In this document: positions 55,396-64,000 of the stretch, piece by piece
Position numbering within the stretch: the first letter of the stretch is position 1
Layout: every line of letters starts with the position of its first letter
NCBI GenBank assembly: GCA_963575745.1
Contig: CAUYUJ010022071.1
Location: 320,830-384,829, forward strand
DNA from: Prorocentrum cordatum
Lineage: Eukaryota; Sar; Dinophyceae; Prorocentrales; Prorocentraceae
Direction: 5' to 3'
DNA length: 64,000 nucleotides
Made by a program: the position numbers and the translations under genes
Notes under the pieces: model-generated
What the model saw: the letters and a program-made list of their open reading frames with translations, nothing else
Told to the model about the DNA's origin: nothing
Database searches by the model: none

Positions 55396-56687
55396 TTGGA
55401 TAGTAGCTGCACGTACAAAAAAACACATGATCGTGACTTTTTCGTGAATGTAACCCAAAAGCGCAAAACAGGTGGTCGGGACATGCGCCACTGGGTTCCC
55501 GTCAAAGACCTTCCAGACGCGTTCAACCTTGGAAAACTCACGGACAAGCTTGCCCCTCAGGTAAACCACGATTTCGGCAAACGGAAGCTCAACCATTTCC
55601 ACCCCATTCAAGACACTTCGAGCGCCACCAAACACTTTCTCCTGATGTCCAACAAAACGCAACCATTGGTCAATTTGGCACTCTTTGTCATCATGCCCAC
55701 AACTTACATAAAAACGAAGGACACTACATTATCACCGCGCTGGCCGTGCACAGTTGGCTCTCTCATCAGAAGACGCCCCGGGCGCAGCTCCTGGGTGACG
55801 CCCGGGCGAAACTCCAGACACGGCTCTTGGACCAGCGCAACACGATGGTTAAAGAGGAGAAGTTGCCGACGCTACTTCCGGTGGAATCTTGTGACGCCCG
55901 TCGGTTCTACGACGCGCTGGTTATTTGCGAAGACCTGTATGGCCGACAACCAGATGCCGGGTACCACATCCCGAGTTTCACAGAAGGCGACGACGACTCC
56001 AACCTCGTACCAGACGGATCCGGGACCAACCCCCGCAGAGTTGCTGTGCGCATGCACCACTCTGCCGGAGCCCAACGAGAGCACAGTGGCCAGCTCAACA
56101 AGAGCCCCGTTCTGTTGGTTCAAATGACAAAAACAGTCCTTGCCACGCACGCGCAGTGGCTGCCTTATCAGGCTCAGCTGGTATACATGCGTTCCTTTCG
56201 GAGCGCGCTCGGGGCGCGCAATTGGGAGCAATCGGTCATATCAGACATTTCTTTCACTGGACATGTTGGAGATGGGGATTTTTATGTTTTGCGGAAGTTG
56301 TGTCCAGACGCTTCCTCTATTTACAACTCTTTGGCAGACAGAGAGCCCGTGGAGGCTGCCGGGGCCACCGCTGCCACGAACGCTTCCAAAGGCGAGCGGG
56401 AACTCGGCCACACGTTGATCCAGCTGTTGACATCCAGGCCAGAGAGCATGTCGTTGCATTCAAAAGTGAACGACTTGCTCGGCTTCCACGCCATGGACTT
56501 TCACGAATCGCAATACACAGTTTGCGAAGTGCGTACGTTCGTTTATGGCGCGCGCCCGAGGAAAACAGAGACGACTGACTCGTGGCTGGAAGAGATGCGC
56601 GCGGCCCACCGGCGCTGGCATCGGCAGGTCCTCCTGCCGCACGTTTGGGGCGCAGTTGCCGCCAGGGACCGCAAGCGGGCGGCGTGA
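55396..56687 (+). pseudogene. Unrecognised coding-like stretch in two overlapping frames
   Basis: I do not recognise this. The first frame (55396-56127) reads like protein up to about 55690, with DFFVNVTQKRKTGGRDMRHW and DLPDAFNLGKLTDKL. A second frame reads well from about 55660 to its TGA at 56687. It includes GTLCHHAHNLHKNEGHY, whose closely spaced Cys and His could bind metal, then EKLPTLLPVESCDARRFYDA, GDGDFYVLRKLCPDASSIYN and a basic C-terminus (AARDRKRAA). The only in-frame start in the second frame is a GTG at 55746, inside this good sequence, so the true start lies upstream in the other frame. That points to one gene with a frameshift near 55670-55690. It is more A/T-balanced than the surrounding repeats. 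It may be a decayed transposon protein or a host gene. Confidence 0.4.
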
Positions 56688-57224
56688 GTAAGGCGACTTC
56701 TCCAACGCATTGACACAGAAACAAAAAACGATTCAACCCATCATCTCTCTCGCCCCCTGTGGGGCCATGGCATCGTCCAGCCTTCCATCGTATTCCCTGT
56801 CTCTTTTTTATTTCTCTCTCTCTCTCTCTCTCTCCACGGCGTGCTCTCTGACCACTATGGTTTACAAGGCCCTTCAGCTACTGGGCGCGCCGGCACCTCC
56901 AGCTTCGCGCTCGAGCGAGGGACAACCAATGAATGTGCCCGCATTATGATGTTGATATCCCCATCGCATACTTATTCCCCCCTTTATCCTAACAGCTCTT
57001 CCACGGCTCTCCACGCCCCCCCCCTCGCCCCGCGCATGCCCGCGCTCGAGGGGCGCCCTGGAAAGGGCGGCAACGCCAGGCCAAGGCGATGTTCCGAGCG
57101 AAGCCGATGGGGTGGGCTCCCAGATTTCCTTGGATCCATGGGCTTCCCCACCCCTCATTAACACGTGTTCTCAAACATTCCATGGGCCAAGAGTTAAGGC
57201 GAAGCGGAGCGAGCCTTCAAAATC
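56688..57224. other. Intergenic sequence with a (TC)n run
   Basis: A (TC)12 run lies at about 56812-56835. The rest is C-rich with no recognised gene. Confidence 0.5.
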
Positions 57225-58185
57225 TCCCTGCCGATCTGCGTGAGGGGGGCCACCGAATTTTAAAACATATGGCAAGTCCCTTGTGTTTTTGGACCATGAC
57301 CCTACGGATCCGCGTGAGGGGTGCCACCGAGAGTCAGACATGTGGAGAGATCGCTTGGTTTTCGGACCCTGACCCCGCCGACCTGCGTGAGGGGTGCCAT
57401 CGAATTTGAGAAATGCGGCAAATCCCGTATGTTTTTGGCCCCTGACCCCGCCGATCTGCGTGAGGGGTGCCACCGAATGTCAGACATGTTGCAAGTCCCA
57501 TGTGTCGTTGCACCCTGACCCCGCCGATTTGCGTGAGGTTTGCCAGCCAATTTTCAAACATGTAACAAATCCCATATGTTTCTGGACCCTGACGCCGCCG
57601 ATCAGCGTGAGGGGTGCCACCGAATTTCAGAAATGTGGCAAGTCCGCTGTGTTCTTGCAACCTGACCCCGCCGATTTGCGTGAGGGGTGCCACCGAATAT
57701 TAGAAATGTTGCAAATCCCATGTATCGTTGCACCCTGACCCCGCCGATCTGCGTGAGGGGTGCCAGCCAATTTTCAGAAATGTGGCAAATCCCATGTGTT
57801 TTTGAACCCTGACCCCACCGATCTGCGTGAGGGGTGCCAGCCAATTTTCAGAAATGTAACGAATCCCATGTGTTTTTGGACCCTGACACCGCCGATGTGC
57901 ATGAAGGGTGCCACCGAATGTAAGAAATGTGGCAAATCAGCTGTGTTTTTGCACCCTGACCCCGCCGATCTGCGTGATGGGTGCCACCGAACGTCAGAAA
58001 TGTGGCCAACCCGTTGTGTTTTTGGACTGTGACCCCGCCGAATTTCAGAAATGTGGCAAATCCTTTATGTTGTTGCACCCTGCCCCGCCGACCTGCGTGA
58101 GGGGTGCGACCGGACGTCAGACATGTGGCAAATCCGTTGTGTTTTGGACCCTGACCCCGCCGATCTGCGTGAGGGTTGATCGGAG
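57225..58185. repeat. 73-74-bp tandem repeat array
   Basis: About 13 units. CTGACC landmarks at 57442, 57515, 57589, 57662, 57735, 57809 and 57883 give spacings of 73, 74, 73, 73, 74 and 74. Each unit runs CCCTGACCCCGCCGATCTGC, GTGAGGGGTGCCACCGAAT, TTCAGAAATGTGGCAAATCC, then a short T-rich end. One unit near 58040 is truncated. Confidence 0.93.
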
Positions 58186-58219
58186 GTTAGGGGATATGAG
58201 CGGAAGGTTGCCCCGACGT

Positions 58220-58400
58220 TTGTCCCGATAGGTGGGTATATGGATAGATACATTGGTTGATGGATCGACTCGATAGATCGATATGATTGGTTGGTCGATA
58301 GAGGGGTAGACTGATTGATGTGTCGGCTCGAGAGACAAATAAGTGTATACATATATACATATATATATATATATGTATATCTGAAACAGGTGGTATTGAT
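58220..58400. other. GATA/TATA-rich stretch
   Basis: GATGGATCGACTCGATAGATC-like sequence followed by a TATATACATATATATATATA tract near 58350-58380. No gene. Confidence 0.6.
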
Positions 58401-58507
58401 TCGCCCGCGTACTCTTTGGTGGCGGCAGGTGGGAGTCATCGCACATCGACCGCTTCTCCCTTCCCCCCGAACCTCCTTATCACCCGTAGGGTGGTCCTAT
58501 CTGTATA

Positions 58508-58565
58508 TCCATGTCCACCGCCCGCCGGGGCACCAAGACGTCGTCTCCCAGGCGGTGGACATGGA
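58508..58565. repeat. Hairpin repeat HP, copy 2
   Basis: Stem TCCATGTCCACCGCCCG pairs with CAGGCGGTGGACATGGA (16 of 17 positions) around a 24-base loop. The stem is nearly that of the hairpin at 42245-42305. Confidence 0.8.
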
Positions 58566-58735
58566 GAAATCCCAGCCTCGCAGGTATCACGATTCGACGC
58601 TGACGGTTCTTGGGCTTATCCCAGCAACTTCCTTCACGCCGCGCCTGGCCAGGGGCTGATTTTAGAACGCCCTCGTGGCCACGGCCGGGCGCAGATCGAG
58701 AAAGTGGTCCCGGGTGGATCCACGGACGGGTCCCG

Positions 58736-58898
58736 CGAGGAGGAGGAGGAGGAGGAGGAGGAGGAGGAGGAGGAGGAGGAGGAGGAGGAGGAGGCTGGAT
58801 CAGGAGGATGGATGAGGAGGAGAATGGAGGAGGAGGAGGAGGAGGAGGAGGAGGAGGAGGAGGAGGAGGAGGAGGAGGAGGAGGAGGAGGATGGAGGA
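58736..58898. repeat. (GGA)n trinucleotide tract
   Basis: Long GGA repeats with one short interruption (about 58796-58830), running up to the assembly gap. Glu- and Gly-rich frames here are compositional. Confidence 0.95.
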
Positions 58899-58900
58899 AG

Positions 58901-59000
58901 NNNNNNNNNNNNNNNNNNNNNNNNNNNNNNNNNNNNNNNNNNNNNNNNNNNNNNNNNNNNNNNNNNNNNNNNNNNNNNNNNNNNNNNNNNNNNNNNNNNN
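58901..59000. other. Assembly gap of 100 N
   Basis: Exactly 100 unknown bases between two different trinucleotide tracts. The round number suggests a gap of unknown true size. Confidence 1.
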
Positions 59001-59249
59001 CGAACGACCGCGAGCGACGACGACGAGGGCGACGATGACTGCGACGACGACGGTGACGACGACGACGACGACGATGGCGAGCCACGACGACGACGACGAC
59101 GGCGAGCGACTACAACGATGACTGCGACGACGACGACGACGACGGCGACGGCGAGCGACGACGACGACGACGACGACGACGACGGCAAGCGACGACGGTG
59201 ACGATGGCGAGCGACGACGACGAGGGCGACGTCGACTACGAGGGCGACG

Positions 59250-59298
<49 letters not shown>

Positions 59299-59446
59299 CT
59301 TCGACGTCGACGACGTCGTTGACGACGACGAACGCGACGACGACGATGGCGAGCAAAGACGACGACGAGGACGACGACCACGGCGAGCCACGATGACGAC
59401 GGCAACGACGACGACGACGACGACCACGAACGACCGCGAGCGAGAA

Positions 59447-59477
<31 letters not shown>

Positions 59478-60010
59478 CGATGGCGATGGCGATAGCGAGC
59501 GACTACGACGACGACGTCGACGACTACGGCGACGACGACGACGACGACGATGGCGAGCGACGACGACAACGACGACGACGACGACGACGGTGAGCGACTA
59601 CGACGATGACTGCGACGACGACGACGACGGCGGCGAGCGCCGACGACGGTGACGATGGCGAGCGACGACGACGAGGGTGACGACGGCGACGAGCGCGACG
59701 ACGACGAGGGCGACGACGACGACGACGACCACGGCGTCTCCGAGCCTCGGCGGGGCAGTTCCACGCGGCCCCGCCCTCCTCGACGGCGACCTCCTCGGCC
59801 ACGGGTCGGCTCACGCCCGCGCCGCGCGCCTCCGCGGAGGCCACGGCTGCCGCCCTCCGCAGCGCCTCGGCGGCGGGAGACGACGAGCGACGAGCGACGA
59901 CGACGACGGCGACGAGCGACGACGACGACGACCACGACGACGGCGACGACGAGCGACGAGCGACGACCACGACGACGACTGCGACGACGACGACGACGAG
60001 CGGCGACTGC
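59001..60010. repeat. (GAC)n-rich trinucleotide tract
   Basis: About 1 kb of GAC repeats with GGCGAGCGACGACGAC and GATGGCGAGCGACGAC interruptions forming a loose higher-order pattern. A more complex island lies at about 59730-59880. Asp-rich and Arg-rich frames are artefacts of the repeat. Confidence 0.93.
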
Positions 60011-60401
60011 GCTCGGTGACGTCGACGGCGTCGGCGACGAGCGGCCGCTTCGCGAGCGACGCCGGCGCCGGGAGCCCTGCTCGAGCTTCGAGGCTGGCGG
60101 GCGTTGTCGCGGATCTCTTCGGCGGCTTTTCCCGGCTCGGGATGGCCTCCGGCAGCTGCGCCTCGCCGAGGGCGTGTTTCGGGGGCGTCCGGGTCGTCCC
60201 GAACGTCCGCCAGAGGTCCGAATTACATCCATCAACGTTCTGCACTCCAGATTCCGCCTAGGAGCATTAGAGAGTCAGCAATGCGGACTGGACTCTGGGC
60301 GTGTTCTTTTGGAGGCTCTGTGGTCGCTCCACTTGTTGTAGGTCTAGACCTGGACCACTGTGTGAGAGAACGCCTGGCGTGAAGACCATGCCTTGGCTTC
60401 A
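60011..60401. other. Intergenic spacer, no gene supported
   Basis: GC-rich, falling in GC to the right. No feature recognised. Confidence 0.4.
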
Positions 60402-60557
60402 AGTCGGGCCCGTCCCTCTACAGAGGGCACCTTCAAAAGTATTCAAGAGAGCGTCTCGGGAGGAGGTTCGCTTCTTGTGGGTCAACTGCTGAGCATGTCG
60501 GGGGTCTTTGTTATATTCTTCTTCCAAAATCCGCCTGTAGGGGCACACGCCCGACCT
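60402..60557. mobile_element. Small TIR element, tandem copy 1
   Basis: Starts AGTCGGGCCCGTCCCTCTAC and ends with the inverted CTGTAGGGGCACACGCCCGAC (imperfect, about 22 bp). The right part carries ATTCTTCTTCCAAAATCC. No coding capacity. Confidence 0.6.
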
Positions 60558-60574
60558 GGTCTTGGCTTGAGTGA

Positions 60575-60729
60575 AGTCGGGCCGGTCCCTCTACAGGGGG
60601 ACTATCCAAAAATAGTCAAGACATAGTCTGGGGGTTGCTTTTTCGTTTTTTTTTTACCGTTTTGGCATTTTTCCCCATTTTTTCTATTCTTCTTCCAAAA
60701 TCTGCCGGTAGGGGGACTCGGGCCGGACT
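60575..60729. mobile_element. Small TIR element, tandem copy 2
   Basis: Second copy with the same plan: AGTCGGGCCGGTCCCTCTAC at the left, ATTCTTCTTCCAAAATCT and GGTAGGGGGACTCGGGCCGG at the right. Both copies are preceded by CTTGGCTT, so the duplication includes some flank. The middle has a T-rich expansion. Confidence 0.6.
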
Positions 60730-61359
60730 TCTGCCAACGCCCGAGAACGGGGGGGATTGGGAAAGGGAGGGTTACGAAATTTGCTGCAGGCAGCTGGTTT
60801 CGGCCCAACCGAGGGGCCCATTCCTGGATACATAGTCGCCTCAGGCGCCGGGAGGCGCCGGGAAAATCAGCTACGTGAGCTGATTATCAAACCCCCCCTT
60901 TGCTATCCCCCCCTTTCGCCCGACCCGAGCGAGGCACGGAAGGCGCCAGTTCGTGGGGAGGAGGCGGCGTGCGCAAGCTGTGGGGGGCAAAAGTCTCGTG
61001 CGAGAGCGCGATCCCTCGGCGTCGAGAGCGCAGCGCGGGCGGCAACCCGCGAGGAGGTCACAGGCGAGGAGGGCTGGATGCTTCGGCAGCGTCAGTGCAC
61101 GGAAGTCTCGAGCGTGAGCGCGAATCTCGGATCCATCGTGGGGCGGTCTCACGCGGGAGCCGTCGTCGTTGTTTTAGCGTGGGGGGCCCCACAACAAAGT
61201 TCCAACAGGAAGACTTTACTTTCTCCCCCTTCTCCCGCGTCTTTCTTTCGCTTCTGCTCGCGTGGGCATCAGTGCGAGCGCCGCCTATCAATGTCGGTCT
61301 ACGCACGCGCGAGCCTCATTCAAGGCCCTGCCCAGGCTCTGTTCTCCTCCCGTTCCCTT
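60730..61359. other. Intergenic sequence, no gene supported
   Basis: Holds a small perfect palindrome, AATCAGCT-n5-AGCTGATT, at about 60867-60887. Otherwise nothing recognised. Confidence 0.45.
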
Positions 61360-61419
61360 CTCCTCCTCCTCCTCCTCCTCCTCCTCCTCCTCCTCCTCCT
61401 CCTCCTCCTCCTCCTCCTC
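61360..61419. repeat. (TCC)n trinucleotide tract
   Basis: About 20 uninterrupted TCC repeats. Confidence 0.97.
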
Positions 61420-61939
61420 ATCCTCCCTGTCGGAGCAATCTCTCACCTGCTGCAAATCCTTTGCAGCCTGGCGGGGCGAGCATCGGGTCAGCCGTCTGCT
61501 CCCCGCGCCGCCTGCACCAGGCCGAACACCCCAAACTGCTAGTTGTCCTTCTTCCCCGCCCCTCGGCCTTCCCCTCTTTTCTGTCCTCTCTTCCTGTTCT
61601 TCCCGTCCTCCTGCTGTTTGGGTCCCTTTATGGTCACACGGAAGTGGTGGTAGCCTGGCCACATTGCCAACAGCACTTGGCCACGAGAGATGTAACATGT
61701 TGGCAGTTCGTTGCGTGGTGGAAGAAAAAAGATTATACTTGACAAACAAAAAGAAGGTGCGAACCCCAGGAGAGACCTATACATTGCAGAAAAGGGGCAC
61801 CAGTGAGAGGGATCAACAATACTTATCGAAGACGCCTACGGCGAATCACCGCCGCCCCCTGCCTTTTTGGAAGCGCCTATGTGGCCGAACGTTGAGGCCA
61901 GAACTGCCAAGCTATCGGAGCATGTGTTCCCCGAATCGG
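61420..61939. other. Intergenic sequence, no gene supported
   Basis: C/T-rich to about 61620, then AT-richer. Short frames only; no repeat or RNA recognised. Confidence 0.45.
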
Positions 61940-63130
61940 TTTGGAAAGCCTTCGGGGAAAATGTGGGCATCTTGAAGGTCATCTTGGCCGCCTGGAGGCC
62001 AGTTCGACCCTTTCGGGCCTTCTTGGAGGACGTCTTGGAGGGCTCTTGGGCCGTCGTGGAGGCCATCTTGAGCGTCTTAGAGGCCTCTTCGGCCGTCTTG
62101 GGGGCCTCTTGGGCGATCTTTGGGAGCACTTGGGCCGTCTCAGGCCGTCGGAAGGCCGAAAAAAGAGCAAATGCCACAATCCTTCAAAAACTGGTGGGAA
62201 GTCAATAATGTTTGCCTTTTCGGGCCTTCCTGGAGGCCCTCTTGGAGGCCTCTTGGGCAGCGTCTTGGGCCATCTTAGTGCCATCTTCGGCCGTCTTGGT
62301 GGGCCCCTGGTCCGTCCGAAGGCCTCCTGGGCCGTCTTGGGGCCCTCTTGGGGCCGTCTTGGGGGCCTCTTGGGCCGTTCTGGGGCCATTTTGGAGGCCT
62401 CTTGGGCGATCTTTGGGTGATCTTCGGGGGCTGTTGGGCCATATCGGGCCGTCGGAAGGCCGAAACGAAGCAAATGTCAAAATCGTGATGTTGCCTTTTC
62501 TGGCCTTCCTGGAGGCCCTCTTGGAGGCCTCTTGGGCCGTCTTGGGCCAGCTTCGAGCCAACTTCGGCCATCTTGGTGGGCTCCTGGCCCGTCTGACGCC
62601 GTCGGAAGCTGTTTGCGGGGTCTTTCTGGGCCGACTTGGGGCCTTCTTGGAACGCTCTAGGGCCATACTAAAGGCCATCTTGGGCGTCTTGGAGGCCTCT
62701 TGGGTCGGCTTTGTGTGCCCTCTTGGGGCCGTCTTGGGGGCCTTTTGGGCAGTCCTGAGGCCATCTTGGAGGCCTCTTGGGCGCTGTGGGGGCGATCTTG
62801 GGGGCCTCTTGGGCCATCTTGCGTCGTCGGAAAGCAAGAGAAGAAGCGAATGCCAAAATCAGTCAAAAACCAGTGGAACATCATTGAGTTTGGCCTCTTC
62901 GAGCCCTCCTGGAGGACCTCTTGGAGGCCTCTTGGGCCGTCTTGGAAGCCTCTGGGAGGCCTCTTGGACCGTCTTGGGCCGTCTTGGACTCTCTTGGGCC
63001 ATCTGGGAGGCCGTCTTGGACCATCTTGGGCGGACTTGGAGACCATCTTGGACCACCTTGGACGCCATCTTGGGCCAACTTGGCCATCTTGGAGGCCATC
63101 TTGGGCCATCTTGAGCGAACAAAAATTGGA
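61940..63130. repeat. Higher-order repeat block, forward orientation
   Basis: Runs of GGCCATCTTGGGCC- and GGCCTCTTGGAGG-like subunits are interrupted by a spacer at about 62150-62215, 62450-62495 and 62820-62890. The spacer reads GTCGGAAGGCCGAAAA, GAGCAAATGCCAAAATC and, in the longest copies, GTCAATAATGTTTGCC. Spacer distances are about 305 and 367. The reverse complement of this unit forms the blocks inside the gene array. Confidence 0.8.
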
Positions 63131-63330
63131 ATTGTGCTCCTTTCCAGGTGCCGGCGGGACGCGCCGGAGCCCCAGGGGGAGTTCTTTTGGAAAAGGAATC
63201 AAAAACCAAAACCGAGAGGATTCAGCACGCCAGGCACCCCTGCGATGAATCGACGGGGGGCGGCGGATCGTATGGCCTTCGGCCCATCACGCCACCGTGC
63301 CTGGGTTGTGGGCCAGAGTTCTCAGGGTTA
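63131..63330. other. Spacer between higher-order repeat and MITE
   Basis: Contains CCACCGTGCCTGGGTTGTGGGCCAG, also seen near 53290. No gene. Confidence 0.4.
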
Positions 63331-63506
63331 CAGTCGGGGCCCTGAAGAAGGAACCCTTTTCGTTGGGGAGGGGCTCCGCGTTCCTGAAGTGTTTCGTAGT
63401 TTTCCTCAGGTTTTCCTTATGTTTTCGATCGGAAATCAAAGTTTAACTCATGGAAAAAAGGGGCCTCGTTCCTTATTTTGGGCTCCTTAGGTCAAGCCCC
63501 CGACTG
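63331..63506. mobile_element. 176-bp TA-flanked MITE, unlinked copy
   Basis: Same length and the same inverted CAGTCGGGG / CCCCGACTG ends as the array copies, with TA on both sides, and internal GAAGAAGGAACCC and GGGGCCTCGTTCCTTATTT. The flanks are unrelated to the array, so this is an independent insertion of the same family. Confidence 0.85.
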
Positions 63507-63519
63507 TACTGCTTCGGGT

Positions 63520-64000
63520 TTCTTCGGAGCGCTCTCGGGGGCCTCTCGGGAGCAGTTTGGGGGCCTCTTGGGAGCCTCTCGGGGGCCTCTTGGGGGCCTT
63601 TCGGGGGCTTCAGGGCTCCTCTGGGCCGAGGGCTCGAAAGTAATCCGCTCGGGTTCCCCATCTGGGCCCTCTCTTGGGGCCGTCCTGACACCCCTCTTGG
63701 GCCGTCTTGGGCGCCTCTTGAGCCGTCTTGGGGCACTCTTGGGTCGGGAATCTGGAAATTCGAGAAAGCCAAAGCCGTCCAAAAAAACAAAGGACAGTCA
63801 CTGTTGTTTGCTTCCTGGGGCCTGCTTGGGCCTCTTACTCTCTCGGGGCGTTTGGAGGGCCTCTTGGGGTCCCCTTGGGCCGTGTTGAAGCATTCTTGGG
63901 CGTCCTGGAACGCTCCGTAGGCGTCTCGAGGCCCAAGTAGACCATCTTGGGAATTTCTTGAAGCTCTCTTGGCCCGTCTTGGGACACTCTTGGCCCCAAA
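63520..64000. repeat. Higher-order repeat sequence at the window end
   Basis: GGGCCTCTTGGGAGCC- and GCCGTCTTGGGGC-like subunits continuing to the window edge, with a spacer-like stretch at about 63745-63810 (GGAAATTCGAGAAAGCC, AAAAAAACAAAGG). Confidence 0.65.

Noticed and set aside
58634-60235. 533-codon minus-strand frame and several Asp/Glu/Arg-rich frames
   Set aside because: They translate trinucleotide repeats and run through the N gap.

Overview
The window looks like nuclear DNA of a dinoflagellate. The strongest evidence is a 22-base stretch that matches the dinoflagellate trans-spliced leader (SL) at 21 of 22 positions. It lies 64 bases upstream of the ATG of three nearly identical intronless genes. 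The GC-rich, repeat-saturated sequence, the tandem gene array and the decayed LINE and Helitron fit this. The species cannot be settled from the sequence.

Layout. 1-7.0 kb is repeat-rich sequence holding a decayed non-LTR retrotransposon (minus strand, 2.5-5.2 kb) that sits inside a ~42-bp tandem array. About 7.0-39.9 kb is a head-to-tail array of four copies of one gene. ATG-to-ATG spacings are 8,223, 8,246 and 8,250 bp. The gene encodes a 1,581-residue secreted, mucin-like, probably GPI-anchored protein: signal peptide, Ser/Thr-rich stretches, a ~260-residue Pro-Ala-Pro-Thr tract, and two related Cys-rich domains. Copy 1 is frameshifted; copies 2-4 are intact. Each intergenic unit carries, in order, a conserved 3' flank ending in a short A-run, a block of ~335-bp higher-order repeats, a ~64-bp tandem array, a 176-bp TA-flanked MITE (absent from the matching site before copy 1), the relict SL and the leader.

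39.4-44.6 kb is mixed repeats: a 198-bp foldback MITE, a ~640-bp GT microsatellite, a hairpin and two higher-order repeat blocks. 44.5-50.1 kb is a decayed plus-strand Helitron (zinc ribbons, Rep, PIF1 helicase) broken by frameshifts and by a ~455-bp insertion. An unrecognised ORF follows it. 51.6-64 kb is mostly repeats: CCCACAGGACC-type arrays, an unrecognised coding-like stretch at 55.4-56.7 kb, a 73-bp tandem array, GGA and GAC trinucleotide tracts around a 100-base assembly gap, a pair of small TIR elements, further higher-order repeats, and another copy of the 176-bp MITE.

How the parts fit (inference). A mature mRNA carrying an SL at its 5' end and poly(A) at its 3' end appears to have been reverse transcribed and inserted into a ~64-bp repeat array. 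The retrogene and its flanks were then amplified in tandem. Shared residues and flank bases suggest the order copy 1, then copy 4, then the youngest pair 2 and 3. The MITE inserted after the copy 1 lineage split from the rest.
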